DNA from: Carboxylicivirga fragile
GTDB taxonomy: Bacteria; Bacteroidota; Bacteroidia; Bacteroidales; Marinilabiliaceae
Reading direction: 5' to 3'
Assembly: GCA_025499625.1 (NCBI GenBank)
Contig: JAFMVD010000024.1
Location: 20,860-84,859, forward strand
Length of the DNA: 64,000 bases
The first letter of the stretch is position 1. Each line of letters begins with the position of its first letter. A program made the translations under genes and the position numbers. The notes beneath the pieces were generated by a model that was not told the DNA's origin, did not search any database, and saw nothing but the letters and a program-made list of their open reading frames with translations. This document shows, in pieces, positions 55,606 through 64,000 of the stretch.

Positions 55606-56598
55606 ATGGCAATATTAGCATTCCAAAAACCAGATAAAGTAATCATGCTGGAAGCCGACGATAAATTCGGCAAATTCGAATTTCGTCCGTTGGAACCGGG
55701 GTATGGTATTACCGTTGGAAATGCCTTAAGAAGAATTTTGTTATCCTCTTTAGAGGGATACGCAATTACTACTGTAAAGATCGAAGGAGTAGATCATGAA
55801 TTTACCAGTATCCCTGGTGTAATAAATGATGTTACTGAAATCGTTCTTAACCTTAAACAGGTGCGCTTCAAAAACTTGGTTGAAGAAACAGAGCAGGAAA
55901 CTGTGACCGTTTCGGTATCAGGTAAAGAAGAGTTTACGGCCGGTGATCTTAATCAGTTTATGACAGGTTTTGAGGTGTTAAACCCAGAATTGGTGATAGC
56001 TAGTATGAATCCGGAAGTAAATCTGCAAATGACATTGACCATTAATAAGGGTCGAGGTTATGTTCCAGCAGAGGAAAACAAACCAGTTGAGGCCGAATTT
56101 GGTGTAATTGCTGTTGATTCTATCTTTACGCCTATTTGTAATGTGAAATATGCGATTGAAAACTATCGTGTAGAACAAAAAACAGATTACGAAAAGCTTG
56201 TACTAGAAATTGAATCGGATGGCTCTATTCATCCTAAGGAAGCTTTAAAAGAAGCAGCAAAAATTCTTATTTATCACTTCATGTTATTCTCTGACGAGAA
56301 GATTACACTCGACTCAGATGAAAAGTTTGGCAATGAAGAGTTTGATGAGGAAGTATTGCATATGCGTCAACTTCTGAAAACCAAATTAGTAGATATGGAC
56401 TTGTCTGTTCGTGCGTTAAACTGTCTTAAAGCAGCTGACGTAGAGACATTAGGTGAGTTAGTTACATTTAATCGTAACGACCTGCTTAAGTTCCGTAACT
56501 TTGGTAAGAAGTCTTTAACTGAGTTGGATGATCTCCTTCTTAACATGGGACTAACTTTCGGAATGGATACCGCAAAGTATAAATTAGACAAGGAATAA
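55606..56598 (+). CDS. rpoA: RNA polymerase alpha subunit
   Basis: 330 residues: N-terminal dimerisation domain ([25 protein letters not shown] region, about 25-48) and a C-terminal (HhH) alpha-CTD (about 265-325: [29 protein letters not shown]). An acidic linker with DEEVLH joins them. Nine bases after rpsD. Confidence 0.99.
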   Translation: MAILAFQKPDKVIMLEADDKFGKFEFRPLEPGYGITVGNALRRILLSSLEGYAITTVKIEGVDHEFTSIPGVINDVTEIVLNLKQVRFKNLVEETEQETVTVSVSGKEEFTAGDLNQFMTGFEVLNPELVIASMNPEVNLQMTLTINKGRGYVPAEENKPVEAEFGVIAVDSIFTPICNVKYAIENYRVEQKTDYEKLVLEIESDGSIHPKEALKEAAKILIYHFMLFSDEKITLDSDEKFGNEEFDEEVLHMRQLLKTKLVDMDLSVRALNCLKAADVETLGELVTFNRNDLLKFRNFGKKSLTELDDLLLNMGLTFGMDTAKYKLDKE

Positions 56599-56603
56599 TC
56601 GCG

Positions 56604-57140
56604 ATGAGACATAGAAAGAAATTTAATCATTTAGGTCGTAAGACCGCGCATCGTAAGGCTATGTTAGCTAACATGGCGTCATCTTTGATTCTTCACAAAA
56701 GAATTAAGACGACTGTGGCTAAAGCAAAAGCATTACGTATGTATGTTGAGCCTCTTATCACAAAAACAAAAGGTTTGAGTACTGTTGAAGAAAACATTCA
56801 CGCTCAAAGATCTGTTTTTAGTACACTTAAAGATAAATATGCCGTTAAGGAATTATTTACTGAAGTGGCTGGTAAGGTAGCTGACAGACCAGGAGGATAT
56901 ACTCGTATTTTGAAGTTAGGAAATCGTTTGGGTGATAACGCAGAAATGTGTTTAATCGAATTGGTTGACTACAACGAAAATATGTTAGAAGATAAAAAAT
57001 CCTCTACTACAAGTAAGAGAACACGTCGTGGACGTAGAAAAGCAACAGCTGATACTGCTGTGGCTGCAGAAGCTCCAGTTCAAGAAGAAACTTCTACTGA
57101 ACAAGCTACTGATACTACTGACGCTGATACAAAAGAATAA
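56604..57140 (+). CDS. rplQ: Ribosomal protein L17 with acidic C-terminal extension
   Basis: 178 residues; the family core ([30 protein letters not shown] block, [19 protein letters not shown]) ends near 130. The last 45-50 residues are a basic patch ([13 protein letters not shown]) followed by a disordered Ala/Thr/Glu/Asp-rich tail. Last gene of the cluster, followed by a terminator. Confidence 0.98.
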   Translation: MRHRKKFNHLGRKTAHRKAMLANMASSLILHKRIKTTVAKAKALRMYVEPLITKTKGLSTVEENIHAQRSVFSTLKDKYAVKELFTEVAGKVADRPGGYTRILKLGNRLGDNAEMCLIELVDYNENMLEDKKSSTTSKRTRRGRRKATADTAVAAEAPVQEETSTEQATDTTDADTKE

Positions 57141-57148
57141 ATCTTTAG

Positions 57149-57182
57149 AAAAAGGAAAGACTGCTCGTTTTTCCTTTTTTCT
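57149..57182 (+). terminator. Intrinsic terminator after rplQ
   Basis: AAAAAGGAAA (57149-57158) pairs with TTTCCTTTTT (57070s side: 57170-57179), then T-rich. This ends the ribosomal supercluster transcript. Confidence 0.85.
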
Positions 57183-57198
57183 TTGATTAATCTAACTG

Positions 57199-57235
57199 AG
57201 GATAATAACCATATTGGGCATTATCCTTTTTTTTT
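57199..57235 (+). terminator. Second terminator hairpin between rplQ and eno
   Basis: AGGATAAT (57199-57206) with ATTATCCT (57220-57227) followed by nine Ts. It is 36 bases before the eno start, so it is either a backup terminator or part of an eno leader. Confidence 0.8.
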
Positions 57236-57237
57236 GA

Positions 57238-58572
<1,335 letters not shown>

Positions 58573-58592
58573 ATTTTCTTTATTATACTTTC

Positions 58593-58624
58593 AAAGGGTC
58601 GCCATGAGGTGACCCTTTTTTTTT
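58593..58624 (+). terminator. Intrinsic terminator of eno
   Basis: AAAGGGTCGCC, loop ATGA, GGTGACCCTTT and a T-run, about 20 bases after the eno stop. Confidence 0.92.
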
Positions 58625-58724
58625 ACAAAACATTTGATTAGCTTAACTGTTAAATAATTTAAGGTTTTCCCCTTCAAGGAAAAGTTTGAATACCTTACAC
58701 AGTTAACTTCAATATTAGAATCAA

Positions 58725-60038
58725 ATGGATTATATAAAGGAAAAACTCATTGAAATTGGTCGGCCAAAGGCTGAAACGGTAAAAAAGCTCATAAAAAATT
58801 ATGGTGATAAAACCATTCAAGATGTCACGCTTGGGCAAGTAATGACAGGTATGAAGGGGATGGTTTCGTTATTGACATGTACATCGAAGCTTGATGCGGA
58901 AGAAGGCATTCGATTTAGAGGTTATACAATACCCCAATTGCAAGAGTTATTACCTAAGATCCAGAAAGATGGTGAACCCTTGCCTGAAGGACTATTTTAC
59001 CTGATGTTAACCGGAGAGCTCCCAACTGTAGACGATGTTAACTTTATTAGTAATCAATGGGCTCAGCGTGCACAAGGTATACCTTCGCACGTATATGACG
59101 TGATTAACGCCTTGCCAAAGGACGCTCACCCAATGATTCAGTTTAATACTGCTATTTTGGCTATGTCAACCGAATCGCAGTTTCGTAAGGCCTACCTGAC
59201 AGGAATGGATAAAAAGGATTATTGGGGGCCAACGTACGAAGGCGTTATGGATTTAATTTCGCGCTTACCTGTAATCGCCGCATATATCTATCGTCGAGTA
59301 TTCCATAACGAGAATTACATCGATCCGGATCCAAATTTGGATTGGGCTGGAAATTTAGCCCATATGATGGGACATGATAGCGATGAAGTAAAAAGGTTGA
59401 TGCGTTTATATATGAACATTCATTCCGATCATGAGGGAGGAAATGTATCGGCTCATGCAACTCACCTTGTCGGTTCCGCTCTTTCTAATCCCTATTATAG
59501 TTTTTCTGCGGGTATGAATGGTTTGGCTGGCCCATTACACGGAATGGCTAATCAAAATGTAATGCACTGGTTGCATAAGATGGTTCGTGAGATAGGGGTG
59601 GAGAATCCTTCGGAGGCACAAATTAAAGAATATGCTGAAACGACTTTAAAGAAAGGCCAGGTTATACCAGGTTACGGACATGCTGTTTTAAGAAAGACAG
59701 ATCCGCGTTTTACCGTTCAGTTGGAGTTTGCTAAAAAATATGCGCCTGATGCACCTCTCATTCAGTTGGCCGAAAAAGTTTATAAAGTTGTGCCAGATAT
59801 TCTACTATCTACCGGTAAGGTTAAAAATCCATGGCCTAATGTGGATGCCATAAGTGGTTCTTTGTTATCGTCGTTTGGAATTACCGAATACCCAATTTAT
59901 ACCGTATTATTTGGTGTATCACGTTCCTTGGGAGTACTAACGCAATTAATATGGGATAGACTATACGGATTACCTCTGGAAAGACCAAAATCGCAGAACC
60001 TTGCCTGGTATATGGATAAAGTCGGTTATAAGGAGTAA
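58725..60038 (+). CDS. gltA: Citrate synthase, mitochondrial/eukaryotic-like type
   Basis: Condenses oxaloacetate and acetyl-CoA. 437 residues with the catalytic His/His/Asp in HSDHEGGNVSAH (about 232), GYGHAVLRKTDPR (about 316) and WPNVDAISG (about 370). Long blocks (NVSAHATHLVGSALS, FSAGMNGLAGPLHG, LFGVSRSLGVLTQLIW, LPLERPKS) match mitochondrial citrate synthases as I know them, more than the hexameric E. coli GltA. Monocistronic between two terminators. Confidence 0.97.
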   Translation: MDYIKEKLIEIGRPKAETVKKLIKNYGDKTIQDVTLGQVMTGMKGMVSLLTCTSKLDAEEGIRFRGYTIPQLQELLPKIQKDGEPLPEGLFYLMLTGELPTVDDVNFISNQWAQRAQGIPSHVYDVINALPKDAHPMIQFNTAILAMSTESQFRKAYLTGMDKKDYWGPTYEGVMDLISRLPVIAAYIYRRVFHNENYIDPDPNLDWAGNLAHMMGHDSDEVKRLMRLYMNIHSDHEGGNVSAHATHLVGSALSNPYYSFSAGMNGLAGPLHGMANQNVMHWLHKMVREIGVENPSEAQIKEYAETTLKKGQVIPGYGHAVLRKTDPRFTVQLEFAKKYAPDAPLIQLAEKVYKVVPDILLSTGKVKNPWPNVDAISGSLLSSFGITEYPIYTVLFGVSRSLGVLTQLIWDRLYGLPLERPKSQNLAWYMDKVGYKE

Positions 60039-60058
60039 TGTTTACAATAAAAGAATGT

Positions 60059-60088
60059 AAAAGAGGTGAGTTTTCACCTCTTTTGTTT
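60059..60088 (+). terminator. Intrinsic terminator of gltA
   Basis: AAAAGAGGTGA (60059-60069) with TCACCTCTTTT (60074-60084), then GTTTT; 20 bases after the stop. Confidence 0.9.
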
Positions 60089-60219
60089 TACTATGTCGTT
60101 GAAAATTACAATATTTATATAAAGATGTTGATAAACGAGAATTAGTGAGCGAATTATACTTCAACGAATTTAAACTTGAAGTGCAGTAGATCATCTGTTT
60201 TTTACTATTTTTAGCCTTC

Positions 60220-63200
60220 ATGAAGGAAATGGGAAGACGATTGGGATTGATGTCAGTAATTGGTAAACTGACCTTCATATTGCTAGGCCTATTATTACTG
60301 GGCTTACCTTGTAGGGGTATGGATTATTCTAGCAAACTCAATGTCCATCAGTTTACAATCGCAGATGGTCTTTCTAATGGAAATATAACGTCCTTATATC
60401 AGGATAGCCGTGGTTATGTTTGGATTGGAACAGCAGATGGCTTAAACAGATATGATGGCTATAAGTTTGATGTTTTCCGACATAATCCGATGGATTCTAC
60501 TACCATCGTTGGGAATAGTATTCAAGCTATCGTCGAAACTTCAGATGGTAATATATGGATTGGTACTAAAAATAGCGGAATAGCCATTTGGAACAGAACT
60601 GACGGAAGTTTCAATAATATTAATACTAATTCGGAACCATTTAAAGAAATTAAAGAAGCCGGAGTTTTTGGGATGCGTGTTATTAATGGCGATGTTTGGA
60701 TTAAGACACGTAATTTTGTTTTTCGTATTGATGAAAAATTAGCTTCTTACGATGTTTATGGTCATTATTCATCGGTGTTTAAAACAGGTTCAGGAGCATG
60801 TTATCCTATAGTTGAGGATGGAGAGAGCTTGTGGATTGGGTCCAAAGATGGCCTTCACCATTTTGATACGGATTCAAAGACTTTTACTAAGATTGCACTT
60901 CGAACCGAAAACTCAAAAGATGAGTTAAGCGATGTATTAGCGATTAATGATAGTGTTTTAATGGTTTCGACATTGGATGGCGTTATGCGTTATGATACAA
61001 AAAATGAAACCATTATGTCGTCGTCTTTGTCTGGCGGACAAAGTGTAAATGAACAGATGTTGTGCATGTTGCAGGATGGCGACAATATTCTGTTGGGAAC
61101 GACGGATGGCATTAAAATAGCCCATCCACCATTTTTTCACTTTAGCACTTTTGACCACTTTGGTATTTCTGATGCTGACATTAAGAATGTATCTGTTTTA
61201 ATGGTTGACAACGGTGGTATTTTATGGGCTGGAACTAAACAAGATGGTCTTTTTAAGGTTGATCGTAAGCCACATAAATTTTCGTTAATATCTCGAGAGG
61301 AACCAGAACTGGCATTAGAGAGTTATGATTTCTCTGCTGTTTATGTCGATGATGAAAATCAAATGTGGTTAGGTACATCCAACAAGGGTATTTATCGCAT
61401 TGATAGAAGTTCAGGTCGGATGAGGCATTTTAATATTCTACCTGTTTACACTTCCGAAAATGACCCTGCTATTTTATCCATTTTAAAGGATAGTAAAGGA
61501 AAAGTTTGGATTGGAAGTAGTTATGGTATTTATGTCATCGAAAATGATTACTCTAATGTTCGAGAGTTCGATTATAGCAATAGTCCTGAGTTCAAGACTC
61601 TATTAGCATCAAATCGTATTAATGACATTATTGAAGATCAGTTAGGGAATATTTGGTTTGCTACACAGTTTGGCTTATATCGCTACAATGGAAAAACACT
61701 ATCAAGTTATTTTTCAGATAATGAAAAGGAAGCCAGTTTGTGTCACGATGAGATAAATGCCCTGTACGAGGACAGTGATGGTTGGATTTGGATTGGAACA
61801 AATAATGGAGTAAACGTCTTTAATCATACTGAAGCCAATTTCACACGTATTCAAAATCAATTCGATGGAAATGCCGAATTGAGTCATAATATCGTTTTAT
61901 CTTTTTCAGAGGACCTTGATAAACGAATTATTATAGGCACGCAGTCAGGTTTATCGTACTATGATAAAAAGATTTATAAAACAGGTTTTTGGAAAGATAA
62001 TCCTGCTTTGGCGACCAATAAAATATATGCGATAGAAGTTGATCGCTATAATCGTATATGGTTAAGTTCAAGTGATGGTATCTCTTATTTACTTCCCGAT
62101 GGCTCTTACTTTCGTTTTAGTGAAAAAGATGGAGTGCCTGAACATAGTTTTAATATAGGTTCTTCATTTAACCACGATAGTAGCACTTTGTTTTTTGGTG
62201 GCGATAAGGGTTTAAGTATTATTCAAGCCGATTCTTTAAGTCAGAATTTACATCTTCCACAAGTGATAATTACCGACTTAACCATTAAAAGAAAGGGAAA
62301 ATTATCTAAAGATTACAAGGGAGATGTTAGGGATGTAAATATTCGTTATTCTCGTAATTTACTTATCCATGTTGAGTTTTCTGGTATGGAATATACCAAT
62401 CCTAAATTAAATTCATACATGGTATTTCTGGAGGGCTACGACGATAGTTGGAGAAAGATTACAAACGATAATTATGTAGATTTTTCAAATCTATCGCCAG
62501 GTAGTTATGTTTTAAAAATTAAAGGAGCCAATAGCGACCTTGTGTGGAACAACGAACCTACTGAGCTTGTAATAGAAGTGGTTCCACCGCTTTGGATGTC
62601 GAATTATGCCTATGCGTTTTATTTAATATTAGGATTCTTCTTAATTCAAACTTTAATTAATTATAGGATTCGTAATTATAGAAGAGCTTATAAAGCCTTA
62701 CAGGAGAAAGCTCATGATAAAAAGAAAATTGAAGCTCAAAAGGAGACTTTATCTAACATCAATCAGAGCCTGACTGATAGTATTAGTTATGCCAAACGAA
62801 TTCAGGAAGCCATGATCCCATCGGAAGAGATGGTTCAGAGTATTTTTCCTGAGTCCTTTGTTTACTTTCGTCCGAAGGATATTGTGAGTGGCGATTTTTA
62901 TTGGACATTCCAGAGAGATAATAAGGTATTTATGGCTGCTGTTGATTGTACTGGTCATGGTGTACCTGGTGCTTTTATGTCGATTATTGGTTTTGATTTA
63001 ATTAAAAATATTGTTGAGATACGTGGTATTGAATGCCCTGCAAATATTCTGAATGTGCTCAACAAAGAAGTTGTAGCCACATTCAATAAAAATGGAGCTA
63101 AGGGGATTAATAGTAAGCTTAACGTCAATGATGGAATGGATGTGTCCTTGATTGTATATGATAGATCAAAAGGGCTTATTGAGTTTGCTGGAGCCATGAA

Positions 63201-63540
63201 TCCTCTTTATATTATTCACGATAATGAAATCAATAACTACAAAGGAAATCGCTTTCCGATAGGGTATATGAGTGCCGATTCTACATCCTTATTTACTAAA
63301 CAGGAAATAAAAGTAGAGCGTGGTGATATTGTTTACATGTTTTCGGATGGGTATGCCGATCAGTTTGGTGGACCAGAAGGAAAGAAATTTAAATACCGTC
63401 GTTTCCGACACCTTTTATTAAATATTCATAAGTTACCTGTGCTGGATCAAAAGGCTATTCTACATCAAAAAATGGAAGAATGGATGGGGAATGAGCATGA
63501 ACAAATTGATGATATTCTTTTATTGGGGCTAAAGCTTTAA
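60220..63540 (+). CDS. Reg_prop/Y_Y_Y sensor with SpoIIE-type phosphatase
   Basis: 1106 residues. A signal peptide with hydrophobic core (about 14-32) leads to two seven-bladed propellers built of Reg_prop repeats (about 40-690; repeated DSRGYVWIGTADGLNRYDG-type units). A Y_Y_Y beta-sandwich is at about 704-788, then one membrane span (about 797-816), a coiled coil, and a PP2C-like SpoIIE phosphatase (about 865-1106: FRPKDIVSGDFYW, AAVDCTGHGVPGAFMS, VYMFSDGYADQFGG). It reads like a hybrid two-component sensor, but with a Ser/Thr phosphatase output in place of the kinase. Its target, perhaps an anti-sigma/anti-anti-sigma system, is not in the window. Confidence 0.93.
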   Translation: MKEMGRRLGLMSVIGKLTFILLGLLLLGLPCRGMDYSSKLNVHQFTIADGLSNGNITSLYQDSRGYVWIGTADGLNRYDGYKFDVFRHNPMDSTTIVGNSIQAIVETSDGNIWIGTKNSGIAIWNRTDGSFNNINTNSEPFKEIKEAGVFGMRVINGDVWIKTRNFVFRIDEKLASYDVYGHYSSVFKTGSGACYPIVEDGESLWIGSKDGLHHFDTDSKTFTKIALRTENSKDELSDVLAINDSVLMVSTLDGVMRYDTKNETIMSSSLSGGQSVNEQMLCMLQDGDNILLGTTDGIKIAHPPFFHFSTFDHFGISDADIKNVSVLMVDNGGILWAGTKQDGLFKVDRKPHKFSLISREEPELALESYDFSAVYVDDENQMWLGTSNKGIYRIDRSSGRMRHFNILPVYTSENDPAILSILKDSKGKVWIGSSYGIYVIENDYSNVREFDYSNSPEFKTLLASNRINDIIEDQLGNIWFATQFGLYRYNGKTLSSYFSDNEKEASLCHDEINALYEDSDGWIWIGTNNGVNVFNHTEANFTRIQNQFDGNAELSHNIVLSFSEDLDKRIIIGTQSGLSYYDKKIYKTGFWKDNPALATNKIYAIEVDRYNRIWLSSSDGISYLLPDGSYFRFSEKDGVPEHSFNIGSSFNHDSSTLFFGGDKGLSIIQADSLSQNLHLPQVIITDLTIKRKGKLSKDYKGDVRDVNIRYSRNLLIHVEFSGMEYTNPKLNSYMVFLEGYDDSWRKITNDNYVDFSNLSPGSYVLKIKGANSDLVWNNEPTELVIEVVPPLWMSNYAYAFYLILGFFLIQTLINYRIRNYRRAYKALQEKAHDKKKIEAQKETLSNINQSLTDSISYAKRIQEAMIPSEEMVQSIFPESFVYFRPKDIVSGDFYWTFQRDNKVFMAAVDCTGHGVPGAFMSIIGFDLIKNIVEIRGIECPANILNVLNKEVVATFNKNGAKGINSKLNVNDGMDVSLIVYDRSKGLIEFAGAMNPLYIIHDNEINNYKGNRFPIGYMSADSTSLFTKQEIKVERGDIVYMFSDGYADQFGGPEGKKFKYRRFRHLLLNIHKLPVLDQKAILHQKMEEWMGNEHEQIDDILLLGLKL

Positions 63541-63619
63541 GTTACTCAACTTGGTTTTGTAGCCTACGATGTAATACCAATTGTATTCCAAAATGATTGA
63601 TAAATCATTTTGCTAATTA

Positions 63620-63637
63620 TCCCGATAATTATCGGGA
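63620..63637. repeat. 18-bp palindrome, second copy
   Basis: TCCCGATA-AT-TATCGGGA. Both arms are identical to those at 33995-34012; only the two central bases differ. Confidence 0.75.
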
Positions 63638-63947
63638 GTTAATGCCGATACAAAAGCACAGATTGATTTTTTTATCAATCGTTTTGGTTTGTAAACGGTA
63701 TAAGACCTTACTTTTTAATAAAAGTTTTATACCACTTCAAATAACACTTCGTGCAAAATCGATGTATTTGAAGGTGTTAAAAAAGTAAAGAGAGTTTTAA
63801 TGCTAATACCGATCGGCATGATACCAAAAATAACAAGACCACATTCATAGTTCAAATGGTATAATTTATCCATATCAATTGTTATAAAATTACTCTCGAT
63901 ATTGGATTTAGGCAATTTCAGAAGTAACAAGATTTTAAATAAAATTT

Positions 63948-63982
63948 AGAGGTTAATCATTTATGGTTAGCCTCTTTGTTTT
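63948..63982 (+). terminator. Terminator-like hairpin near the window end
   Basis: AGAGGTTAA pairs with TTAGCCTCT with a one-base bulge, followed by TTGTTTTTC. No gene directly upstream is evident. Confidence 0.5.
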
Positions 63983-64000
63983 TCATAATTATTAATGAGT

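Larger units (their letters stand above)
63541..64000. other. Non-coding end region with palindromes
   Basis: About 460 bases without a credible gene; the short frames at 63597-63788 (+) and 63727-63930 (-) have no family, ribosome-binding site or coding texture. It holds an AAAATGATT/AATCATTTT hairpin (63590-63611), an 18-bp palindrome (63620-63637) and a terminator-like stem at 63948-63975. It looks like repeat-rich spacer. Confidence 0.6.

Noticed and set aside
63597..63930. Two short frames near the window end
   Set aside because: Run through palindromes, lack family or ribosome-binding site.

Overview
The window is an AT-rich chromosomal segment from a member of the Bacteroidota, most like a Bacteroidales/Marinilabiliales-type marine or gut anaerobe or microaerophile. 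The evidence is a DUF4492 gene in front of cydAB, a near-perfect TTTG-N19-TAnnTTTG promoter, str, S10, spc and alpha ribosomal operons merged with no tuf after fusA, and lineage-typical families (FISUMP, Reg_prop/Y_Y_Y, CarbopepD_reg, T9SS-like modules). I saw no tRNA, rRNA, CRISPR array, insertion sequence or prophage. The species cannot be named from this sequence.

Layout. 1-5.1 kb: 3' end of a zinc metallopeptidase, an orphan ECF sigma factor (-), then a cytochrome bd oxidase operon (DUF4492 protein, CydA, CydB, and a 41-aa membrane protein). 5.1-14.4 kb, minus strand: a lipoprotein, a Cache-PAS-CBS-DUF294 signalling protein, a metallophosphoesterase, a TPR protein, a sodium:solute symporter with a DUF4212-like partner carrying a large insertion, and a porin-like protein. 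14.5-21.1 kb: pssA (-), then the histidine operon hisG-hisD-hisC-(alpha/beta hydrolase)-hisB, preceded by two consecutive His-rich leader peptides, each with its own terminator. 21.1-27.8 kb: an ERCC4-type nuclease, a FISUMP surface protein, an orphan reading frame without a start, a TPR histidine kinase with its NarL-type regulator, and small hypothetical genes.

27.9-38.6 kb: a PEP/pyruvate-binding protein with receiver-like N-terminal domains, acetyl-CoA synthetase, fabD (-), small beta-barrel proteins, and a secreted protein made of five ~130-residue repeats that sits next to a beta-barrel and a membrane protein. 38.65-38.92 kb holds the 3' remnant of an M28 peptidase gene. 39.2-57.1 kb is the ribosomal protein supercluster from rpsL to rplQ, including fusA, secY, map, infA, rpmJ and rpoA. 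57.3-63.5 kb: enolase, a mitochondrial-type citrate synthase, and a Reg_prop/Y_Y_Y/SpoIIE sensor phosphatase. The last 460 bases are non-coding and rich in short palindromes.

Themes. The ribosomal/enolase/citrate synthase half is core and growth-linked. The accessory half suggests acetate or small-carboxylate uptake and use (symporter pair, DUF294 regulator, acs), oxygen scavenging by cytochrome bd, and surface sensing. The most noteworthy items are the tandem histidine attenuators, the five-repeat protein operon, the interrupted DUF4212 partner, and the Cache-fused DUF294 protein. Nothing seen is a clear defence system or mobile island.
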